Shown here piece by piece: positions 1 to 5,462 of a stretch of 10,528 bases of DNA. A program made the position numbers and the translations under genes. How positions within the stretch are numbered: position 1 is the stretch's first letter; every line of letters begins with the position of its first letter. Location of the stretch: positions 1-10,528 of the forward strand of contig CACZPT010000112.1 of the NCBI GenBank assembly GCA_902783085.1, written 5' to 3'. The notes under the pieces are model-generated. The model did not search any database. It worked only from the letters and a program-made list of their open reading frames with translations, and had not been told where the DNA came from. The DNA is from an uncultured Methanobrevibacter sp. Lineage in GTDB: Archaea > Methanobacteriota > Methanobacteria > Methanobacteriales > Methanobacteriaceae.

Positions 1-902
1 CCGGATTTTTCAACAATTGAATCAACGAGTTCTTCTAATTTAGCTCTTGTAAGTGTAATGATTAAGTTTTTAGGAGTTCCATCACTGCCCATTGCAATAA
101 ATGGTAAGTTTACTTCAGTAGTTAAGGTGGTTGATAATTCGATTTTGGCTTTTTCAGCAGCTTCTCTTAATCTTTGAACTGCTTGATCGTTATCTCTTAA
201 GTCAATTCCTTCTTGAGATTTGAATTCATCAGCTAAATAATTAAGTAATACATTATCCATATCGGTACCACCAAGTTGGGTATCTCCACTGGTAGATTTT
301 ACTTCAAATACTCCGCCACCGAATTCCATAATGGTTACATCTAAGGTACCTCCACCTAAATCGTATACCATAATATTAATTTCATCATCGTCTTGTTTGT
401 CTAATCCGTATGCTAAACTTGCTGCAGTTGGTTCATTTACAAGTCTTACTACATCTAACCCAGCAATAGTGCCCGCATCTTTAGTTGCAGTCCTTTGGTT
501 ATCATCAAAGTATGCTGGTACGGTAATAACAGCTTTTTCAATTGGTTCACCTAAGAATGTTTCTGCATCTTTTTTAATTTTTTGTAAGATGAATGCAGAT
601 ATTTCCTGTGGTGAATATTGTTTGCCATTAGCAGTTACTTTTTTGTCAGTACCCATAAGTCTTTTAATAGCACTAATAGTGTTTTCAGGGTTTGTTACTG
701 CTTGCCTTCTTGCTGGTTCACCAACTAACATTTGTCCATCATCAGCAAATGCAACATAACTTGGGAAAGATTTACCATATTGGCTTGCTCCTTCAGCTGA
801 AGGAATAGTGGTAGGTTTTCCTGCTACAAGCACGGATGCTGCTGAATTACTTGTTCCTAAATCAATTCCAATAATTTTTTCTTTTTTTGAATTATCTGAC
901 AT
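1..902 (-). CDS. dnaK: Molecular chaperone DnaK (Hsp70), N-terminal part, cut by window edge
   Basis: ATP-driven cytoplasmic Hsp70 chaperone that works with GrpE and DnaJ. About 300 codons are visible, covering most of the nucleotide-binding domain; the rest lies beyond base 1. Translating the minus strand from ATG 902 gives MSDNSKKEKIIGIDLGTSNS (phosphate-1 loop), later AVITVPAYFDDNQR, NEPTAASLAYG, the phosphate-2 motif YDLGGGTLDVTI and GDTQLGGTDMD. Between AIKRLMG and the KQYSPQEIS segment there are only a few residues, where E. coli DnaK has about two dozen more. The protein is therefore the short, Gram-positive/archaeal type. A GGTGAT ribosome binding site 4 nt upstream fixes the start. 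It lies 42 bp after grpE and is probably cotranscribed with it. Archaeal dnaK genes are generally thought to have come from bacteria. Identification is secure. Confidence 0.97.
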   Translation of the reverse strand, partial: MSDNSKKEKIIGIDLGTSNSAASVLVAGKPTTIPSAEGASQYGKSFPSYVAFADDGQMLVGEPARRQAVTNPENTISAIKRLMGTDKKVTANGKQYSPQEISAFILQKIKKDAETFLGEPIEKAVITVPAYFDDNQRTATKDAGTIAGLDVVRLVNEPTAASLAYGLDKQDDDEINIMVYDLGGGTLDVTIMEFGGGVFEVKSTSGDTQLGGTDMDNVLLNYLADEFKSQEGIDLRDNDQAVQRLREAAEKAKIELSTTLTTEVNLPFIAMGSDGTPKNLIITLTRAKLEELVDSIVEKS

Positions 903-906
903 AATT

Positions 907-912
907 ATCACC
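907..912 (-). promoter_or_regulatory. Ribosome binding site of dnaK
   Basis: The minus strand reads GGTGAT, 4 nt before the ATG at 902. It matches the anti-Shine-Dalgarno end of methanogen 16S rRNA and has the same spacing as the site in front of grpE, so it settles the start codon. Confidence 0.8.
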
Positions 913-944
913 AATTTTTTTATTAAATAATATTATAAACATGA

Positions 945-1496
945 TTATTTTTTACAAACTATAACTTTTGAGTATTTAAGGACTTTATCTTTGTATGTAT
1001 ATCCTTTCATTAATTCATCTATAACATATCCATTTTCAACATCTTCGCTTTCCTGAACCATTAAAGCTTCATGTTTGTCAATATCGAATTTTTCACCTTT
1101 TGCAGGAATTTGTTCAACACCTTCATCTGCTAAAACTTTGGTGAATTTGTTATAGATATTTTCAATACCTTCCCTTAAATCTTCATCATTTTCAATTTCT
1201 AATGCTCTTTCAAAGTCTTCATAACAATCCAATATTTTTTTTATAATATCTTCATTTGCAAATTTGATAATTTCTTTATTTCTTTTATCAGTAATTTTTT
1301 TGAAATTTTCGAAATCTGCTTGAAGTCTTTGTGATAGTGAAACATATTCTTGAGTTTCATCTTTTTGTTTTTCAAGATCTTCTTTTAATGATTTTATCTC
1401 ATCATCTTTTGAAGTTAATTCTTCAAGTAGTTCATCATATTTTTCTTGAAGGTCTTTTTTTTCTTTTTTTTCATCTTTTTTTTTCGCTTTTGCCAT
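945..1496 (-). CDS. grpE: GrpE, nucleotide exchange factor of DnaK
   Basis: GrpE dimer that releases ADP from DnaK; cytoplasmic. The 183 residues are usual for the family. A very lysine-rich N terminus (about residues 2-19) leads into a long heptad-like coiled coil (about 15-75) containing the family-typical LQADFENFKK (about 58-67). A four-helix section and a C-terminal beta-wing follow, with GEKFDIDKHEALM and a final KDKVLKYSKVIV. The family usually has an Arg-Pro pair where this protein reads KYS, a minor variant. A GGTGA site 4 nt before ATG 1496 supports the start. It is first in a grpE-dnaK unit; dnaJ may follow dnaK outside the window. The first 15 codons contain three A runs of 8-9 bases on the coding strand. 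Regulation probably involves the divergent winged-helix protein, whose putative operators lie about 165-210 bp upstream. Confidence 0.96.
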   Translation of the reverse strand: MAKAKKKDEKKEKKDLQEKYDELLEELTSKDDEIKSLKEDLEKQKDETQEYVSLSQRLQADFENFKKITDKRNKEIIKFANEDIIKKILDCYEDFERALEIENDEDLREGIENIYNKFTKVLADEGVEQIPAKGEKFDIDKHEALMVQESEDVENGYVIDELMKGYTYKDKVLKYSKVIVCKK

Positions 1497-1500
1497 TCAC

Positions 1501-1505
1501 TCACC
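1501..1505 (-). promoter_or_regulatory. Ribosome binding site of grpE
   Basis: The minus strand reads GGTGA, 4 nt before the ATG at 1496. It has the same sequence and spacing as the dnaK site. Confidence 0.8.
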
Positions 1506-1518
1506 ATTTCACTTTTTA

Positions 1519-1641
1519 AAAAACTCTTGGTAATAACTCGGGGGAAATTTCAACCGATTGTTTTTAATACTTGGTATTTAAGGAATTTATGGACATATAG
1601 GAAAATGGTTCATCAAATCAGAGTTATTACTTTGAGTTTTT
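1519..1641. repeat. 21-bp imperfect inverted repeat in the grpE upstream region
   Basis: Left arm 1519-1539 is AAAAACTC-TTG-GTAATAACTC. Right arm 1621-1641, read on the minus strand, is AAAAACTC-AAA-GTAATAACTC. Eighteen of 21 positions agree, with all three mismatches together in the middle; the spacer is 81 bp. Each arm also carries AACTC twice, 13 nt apart. If the grpE transcript begins upstream of 1641, its leader could fold into an 8+10 bp stem ending 13 nt before the ribosome binding site, with a U6 run at the base. I found no target-site duplication, so a tiny transposon is not supported. The function is unknown. Confidence 0.6.
1575..1581 (-). promoter_or_regulatory. Possible TATA box for grpE-dnaK
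   Basis: The minus strand reads TTAAATA here, about 80 bp before the grpE start. A transcript starting some 25 bp downstream would have a leader of roughly 55 nt. A competing candidate is the A+T-rich stretch at 1681-1692 between the two operator copies, which would put the start close to the first operator and give a leader of about 160 nt. The sequence alone does not decide between them. Confidence 0.3.
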
Positions 1642-1657
1642 CATGACCAAATATTAA

Positions 1658-1673
1658 AGTAACAAAAAGTTAT
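1658..1673. promoter_or_regulatory. HSR1-like operator, distal copy
   Basis: The 16-bp sequence AGTAACAAAAAGTTAT contains the perfect interrupted palindrome TAAC-N5-GTTA at 1660-1672. An identical 16-mer occurs 35 bp away. The spacing and half-sites match the CTAAC-N5-GTTAG palindrome that I recall for the Archaeoglobus fulgidus heat-shock regulator HSR1. Its position between divergent grpE and a winged-helix regulator suits a shared operator. Confidence 0.65.
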
Positions 1674-1692
1674 CTTTCTCCTATATTATTAT

Positions 1693-1708
1693 AGTAACAA
1701 AAAGTTAT
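1693..1708. promoter_or_regulatory. HSR1-like operator, proximal copy overlapping the TATA box
   Basis: Second identical copy of AGTAACAAAAAGTTAT, with palindrome core 1695-1707. Its right half runs directly into the TATA-like TTATATAA at 1705-1712 of the regulator gene, so a bound repressor should block TBP/TFB. This arrangement suggests autorepression of the downstream gene. Confidence 0.7.
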
Positions 1709-1712
1709 ATAA
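1705..1712 (+). promoter_or_regulatory. TATA box of the winged-helix regulator gene
   Basis: TTATATAA centred about 27 bp before the ATG at 1736. Archaeal transcription starts about 25 bp downstream of the box, so the mRNA would be leaderless or nearly so. This agrees with the lack of any GGTGA-like site before this ATG, in contrast to grpE and dnaK. Confidence 0.65.
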
Positions 1713-1735
1713 AGGTTTCGATATAATGTATAATC

Positions 1736-2308
1736 ATGACTAATACAGGTGATGTTAAGAAAAATACAAAATTCCAGAATAAGGGTAATTCTTCTAATGA
1801 TGGTATAGAAATTAGGGGAAATTATGGTAACGAATTGGATGATATTGATAAAGAGGATATCCTTGATGTAATGGGTTGTAAGACTAGAAGAGATATCATA
1901 GATCTTTTAAGACAAGAACCTATGTTCGTTAGTGAAATATCAAATGAGCTTAATGTCGGTCAAAAAGCAATCATTGCACATTTAAGAGCAATGGAAGATG
2001 TAGGTATTCTAAATTCTTCTTATAAAAAAATATTGAGGGGAAGGCCGCGCAAATATTATGATTTACACAATGAAGTAACAATACAAATTACTATTAATAA
2101 AAATTCATTTGATGTAAATTTTGCTGATACTCGGGATACATTACAATTACCTTCTGGCGATGAATGGTCTAAATTATTAGATATCGAAAAAAGATTGGAT
2201 TCAGGTCAAATGGAAGCTCTTGAAGAGTTGAAAAATCAAATTAGATTATATGATAATCTTAAAGCAAGAGCAGAATATATTCTGGAGAGAACTTTAAGGG
2301 GCAAATAA
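1736..2308 (+). CDS. ArsR-like winged-helix transcriptional regulator, probable heat-shock regulator
   Basis: Predicted DNA-binding repressor of 190 residues. Residues 1-40 are polar and low in complexity, probably disordered. Residues about 41-110 form a winged helix: helices around DILDVMGCKTRRDIIDLL, then a helix-turn-helix VSEISNELNVGQKAIIAHLRAMEDVG (about 65-90) whose second helix should read DNA, then a basic wing RGRPRKYYDL (101-110). A short beta stretch follows (about 112-128). The C-terminal 50 residues look helical and may dimerise. It is divergent from grpE-dnaK with two identical TAAC-N5-GTTA sites between, one on its own TATA box. From this I infer an HSR1/Phr-type heat-shock regulator controlling itself and perhaps grpE-dnaK. 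The fold is clear; the regulatory role is inference from position and operator likeness. No metal-binding ArsR cysteine motif is visible. Confidence 0.85.
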   Translation: MTNTGDVKKNTKFQNKGNSSNDGIEIRGNYGNELDDIDKEDILDVMGCKTRRDIIDLLRQEPMFVSEISNELNVGQKAIIAHLRAMEDVGILNSSYKKILRGRPRKYYDLHNEVTIQITINKNSFDVNFADTRDTLQLPSGDEWSKLLDIEKRLDSGQMEALEELKNQIRLYDNLKARAEYILERTLRGK

Positions 2309-2360
2309 TTCTTGCTCATTGTATTAGTTATGTACTTTTTTTATATGAGCTAAAAACTCA
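2309..2360. terminator. Convergent terminator region between the regulator and hypF
   Basis: For the plus-strand gene there is a T7 run at 2336-2342. It lies inside an inverted repeat GCTCAT (2314-2319) / ATGAGC (2345-2350). For minus-strand hypF, a T5 run (2356-2352) begins 5 nt after the stop codon, inside a small TGAG/CTCA hairpin (2346-2360). Archaeal termination needs mainly a T run, so both are plausible but neither is strong. Confidence 0.45.
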
Positions 2361-4592
2361 CTAATTATTTACTTTTGCAACAATGGCTTGTCCTAAACTA
2401 ACTGATCCGTCTCCACAGCATGTATTTTTATGTTGTATGAAGTTGTAATCATTTGATTCAATATAATTTTTAACATAATCAGTTATTGCTTCATTATAAA
2501 AGACTCCGCCTGTTGCACCAATATCATTTATCTTTTTCTTTTCGGCAAATTTAATAGCTAGTTGACTTAATCCTTCAGCAACTACTTTTTGACTAGCATT
2601 TGCAATATCTGCTTTCTTATAACCTTTGGAATATAATTTAACTACTTCTCTTAATATTTCTGTAGTATTCAATGTATTATTTTCAATCATCAGCGGTAAT
2701 TCTAATTCATTATTGGAGTAATATGCAGCCGATTCTAATTTCATTGAACATTCTCCTTCATATGTACGTTCACTACATATTTCAAGAGCCACAGCTACAG
2801 AATCAAGGACTCTTCCAGTACTTGTGGTACGTCCTACATTGATATTAGATTCTATTTGCTTATTGATATTTTTAATTTCCATTTCACCATATTTGAAGTA
2901 TTTAAGATAATTTTTAATTAATTCATCATCTTTCAGGATACTTAAAAGCATACGTACAGGATATTTGGTTGCAACATCCCCACCAGGCATTAATTGTTGT
3001 TCTAAGTGTCCTAAACGTTCATATGAACTAACATTTGTGTATAGTATTTCTCCACCCCAACTAGTGTTGTCATCACCATAACCTGTACCATCTGCTGCAA
3101 TAACAATCATTTCGTCAATATTGTTATCATTAGCTAGTGCTACTGCATGTGCATGGTGATGTTGAACTTGAAATACTTCAGGACCTAATTCATAAGCTAA
3201 TTTCGTTGTAAAAAAGTGTGGATGCAAATCACATGCAACCACATCTATTTGATTAATTTTGGTAATTCTTTTCATATGCTCAATTGAACTTTTAAGAAAA
3301 TTAAGGGTTTTCAATTTATTAGTATTTCCAATATGTTGTGATGGGTATGCAATATTATCGGTCGCAAGACAAAACGTAACATCAAGCTCAGGACCAAGTG
3401 ATAAAACATTCAAACCATTAACATCATAGTTAATCGTATATGGTTCTGGAGTATAGCCTCTTGATCGTCTAATAAATGATAATTCATTATTTCTAAATCT
3501 AATAACTGAATCATCACACCTATTTAAGATTTTTCTATTATGGACTAAAGAATAATCACTAACGCCATTGACAATGTCTTCATTTTCAATCATCATGGGT
3601 TCCCCAGGGATATTGGCTGAAGTCATAATATATGTATCAATATTCCCCTCATCAAAAAGTAAATAATGCATTGGAGAATATGGAAGCATCACGCCAATGT
3701 TGTGAAGTCCGGGAGATAAACTTTTAGGAAAATCATAATCATTATTTTTCTTTAAGATAACTATTGGTCGTTTGTTAGATGTTATAGTTTCAATTTCTCT
3801 TTTAGATAACTGAGCATATCTTTCAACTGATTTTAAATCGCTACTCATAACTGCAAAGGCCTGATTCGGACGACCTAATCTTTTCCTTAATTCTTTTATG
3901 GCTTTATCATTATATGCATCAACGACCAAATGTGTTCCACCAATTCCTTTAATAGCTAATATTTTACCTTCTTTTAGTTTGTCCGCACCTAATTTAATAG
4001 GATTGTCAGTTTTAATTAAGTTAGTTTTTTCATAAATTGCCATTTGGGGCCCACAATAACTACAACAAATAGCTTCACCATGATAACGTCTATCTAAAGG
4101 CTGTCTGTATTCAACAAGACAATCATCGCATAAGGGAAACTCATCCATTGAAGTTTTATCTCTATCATATGGAACATTTTCAATTACAGTAAATCTGGGT
4201 CCACAATCAGTACATGCATTAAAAGGATATTTATAACGTCTATCTTTAGGATTTCTAATTTCTTCGAGACATTTATCACATATGGCAACATCAGGAGGTA
4301 TTACGCTCACACCCGAAAATGAATCATTACTTGCAATAATATCAAAAGAGGAATACTGGTATTTATCAATATCATTAACACTCATTGAGTCGATTCTAGC
4401 TATTGGGGGTAATTCATGAGGTAATCTTTCTATAAATTCATCTACATTTTCACCTTCGAGTAGTATTTCAACTACATTACCTAAATTTCTAACATAACCC
4501 TTTAAATTAAGTGATGTGGCTAGTCTATAAACATATGGCCTAAAACCTACACCTTGAACAATCCCTTGTGTTAAAATCTTTTTTGATGTCAT
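2361..4592 (-). CDS. hypF: Carbamoyltransferase HypF, [NiFe] hydrogenase maturation
   Basis: Cytoplasmic enzyme that converts carbamoyl phosphate and ATP to carbamoyl-AMP and transfers the carbamoyl group to the C-terminal cysteine of HypE. HypE turns it into the CN ligands of the [NiFe] centre. The 743 residues match full-length family members. Domains in order: acylphosphatase-like (about 1-90; GIVQGVGFRP with Arg18, and Asn36 in RNLG); two zinc fingers (Cys105/108 with Cys127/130, and Cys155/158 with Cys177/180, each ending in CGP); YrdC-like carbamoyl-adenylate domain (about 195-385, with KGIGGTHLVVDA and IMTSANIPGEP); Kae1-like transferase domain (VQHHHAHAVA, DGTGYGDDNTSWGGE, GATGGVFYNEA, CCGDGSVSLGQA). 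All key motifs are intact. No other hyp genes are in the window. It is divergent from larB, another nickel-cofactor gene. No ribosome binding site is visible, so the mRNA may be leaderless. Confidence 0.97.
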   Translation of the reverse strand: MTSKKILTQGIVQGVGFRPYVYRLATSLNLKGYVRNLGNVVEILLEGENVDEFIERLPHELPPIARIDSMSVNDIDKYQYSSFDIIASNDSFSGVSVIPPDVAICDKCLEEIRNPKDRRYKYPFNACTDCGPRFTVIENVPYDRDKTSMDEFPLCDDCLVEYRQPLDRRYHGEAICCSYCGPQMAIYEKTNLIKTDNPIKLGADKLKEGKILAIKGIGGTHLVVDAYNDKAIKELRKRLGRPNQAFAVMSSDLKSVERYAQLSKREIETITSNKRPIVILKKNNDYDFPKSLSPGLHNIGVMLPYSPMHYLLFDEGNIDTYIMTSANIPGEPMMIENEDIVNGVSDYSLVHNRKILNRCDDSVIRFRNNELSFIRRSRGYTPEPYTINYDVNGLNVLSLGPELDVTFCLATDNIAYPSQHIGNTNKLKTLNFLKSSIEHMKRITKINQIDVVACDLHPHFFTTKLAYELGPEVFQVQHHHAHAVALANDNNIDEMIVIAADGTGYGDDNTSWGGEILYTNVSSYERLGHLEQQLMPGGDVATKYPVRMLLSILKDDELIKNYLKYFKYGEMEIKNINKQIESNINVGRTTSTGRVLDSVAVALEICSERTYEGECSMKLESAAYYSNNELELPLMIENNTLNTTEILREVVKLYSKGYKKADIANASQKVVAEGLSQLAIKFAEKKKINDIGATGGVFYNEAITDYVKNYIESNDYNFIQHKNTCCGDGSVSLGQAIVAKVNN

Positions 4593-4672
4593 AATTAATA
4601 ATATATTATTGTGTGTTCATTAATAAAATTTAACATAACTTTTTTAATATCTTAAAATTATAAATTAGTAAC
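4593..4672. promoter_or_regulatory. Divergent promoter region of hypF and larB
   Basis: Eighty bp of nearly pure A+T separates the two start codons, with no GGTGA-like site before either. TATA-like candidates at leaderless distance are TTTTTTAATATC (4640-4651) for larB and the A+T block around 4618-4630 (minus strand) for hypF. A perfect 14-bp palindrome, AATAATATATTATT, sits at 4597-4610, just before the hypF ATG. In such A+T-rich DNA it could be chance. Confidence 0.45.
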
Positions 4673-5443
4673 ATGAGAGATATCCTTGAGAAATTAATTA
4701 ATAATGAGATTAATCTTGAAGAAGCTGAAAACTTGATTAAATCTAATAATATTTTGGAATTTGATGAAATTGCTAAAATAGATTCCCATCGTGAAAAAAG
4801 AACAGGCTTTCCTGAAGCTGTATTCTCACCAGGTAAGGATTATGATGATTTATTATTAATTATTAAAAAATATTTTGAAAGTGATAATACTCAAAATTTA
4901 ATTATTACAAAATTATCCTTTAAAAGATATGATAAGCTACAAAAGGATTTGCATTATCTTAAAACTAAGGGCCTTATTTTTGATTATAATAAAAAAGCAC
5001 AAATATTGGTTATTAGATTTGATAATGATAAACCGGAACCAATTGCAAAAATTGGCATTATGACTGCAGGAACTTCAGATATAAGTGTTGCTGAAGAAGC
5101 AAAAGTTATTGTTGAGGAAGGTGGTTGTGAAGCAATAACTTCATATGATATTGGTGTTGCAGGAATCCACAGATTGTTTCCACAAATTGCATACATGATT
5201 GGTGAAGGAGTTAAAGTTCTAATTGTATGTGCTGGAATGGAAGGGGCTCTACCTTCAGTAGTAGCAGGTCTTGTTGATATTCCTGTAATCGCTGTTCCAA
5301 CATCTGTAGGTTATGGTGTTGGTGAAGGTGGAAGAGTGGCTCTTGATTCAATGCTTCAATCATGTGCTCCAGGAATTGCAGTTGTAAATATAGATAATGG
5401 TTTCGGAGCAGGAGTTTTCGCATTAAACATCGTTAAAAGTTAA
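4673..5443 (+). CDS. larB: LarB, pyridinium-3,5-biscarboxylic acid mononucleotide synthase
   Basis: LarB carboxylates and hydrolyses nicotinic acid adenine dinucleotide to pyridinium-3,5-biscarboxylic acid mononucleotide, the first step to the nickel-pincer nucleotide of lactate racemase and related enzymes. The 256 residues are normal for the family. The N-terminal part carries the RTGFPE motif (43-48). From about residue 125 a PurE-like (AIR carboxylase) domain follows: TAGTSDISVAEEA (131-143), GVAGIHRL (161-168), CAGMEGALPSVVAGL (186-200), SVGYG (211-215) and NIDNGFGAG (239-247). Cys231 in SCAPG appears to correspond to the cysteine that, as I recall, bonds to substrate in Lactobacillus LarB. 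PurE itself is shorter and lacks the N-terminal region, so LarB is preferred. larC and larE are not in the window. The product's user in a methanogen is unknown. Confidence 0.93.
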   Translation: MRDILEKLINNEINLEEAENLIKSNNILEFDEIAKIDSHREKRTGFPEAVFSPGKDYDDLLLIIKKYFESDNTQNLIITKLSFKRYDKLQKDLHYLKTKGLIFDYNKKAQILVIRFDNDKPEPIAKIGIMTAGTSDISVAEEAKVIVEEGGCEAITSYDIGVAGIHRLFPQIAYMIGEGVKVLIVCAGMEGALPSVVAGLVDIPVIAVPTSVGYGVGEGGRVALDSMLQSCAPGIAVVNIDNGFGAGVFALNIVKS

Positions 5444-5462
5444 TAATAAGATAATTTTGTTG

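Noticed and set aside
331..759. Open plus-strand frame of 142 codons
   Set aside because: It lies antisense to dnaK, whose motifs are unmistakable in the minus strand; the plus-strand translation resembles no family and is a by-product of dnaK codon use.
1560..1625. C/D box guide RNA on the minus strand
   Set aside because: A UGAUGA-like C box is present, but it has U instead of a purine at the first position, and I found no CUGA D box at a suitable distance downstream.
1519..1641. Miniature inverted-repeat transposable element
   Set aside because: The terminal repeats fit in size, but the flanks (tttttaaa on the left, catgacca on the right) show no target-site duplication, and no second copy is in the window.
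1331..1646. Two small plus-strand frames over the grpE start and upstream region
   Set aside because: They are rich in Phe and Leu only because they mirror the lysine-rich grpE head; no ribosome binding site and no coding character in the intergenic part.
4593..4672. NikR operator controlling the nickel genes
   Set aside because: I looked for the GTATGA-N16-TCATAC type of palindrome and saw nothing close to it.
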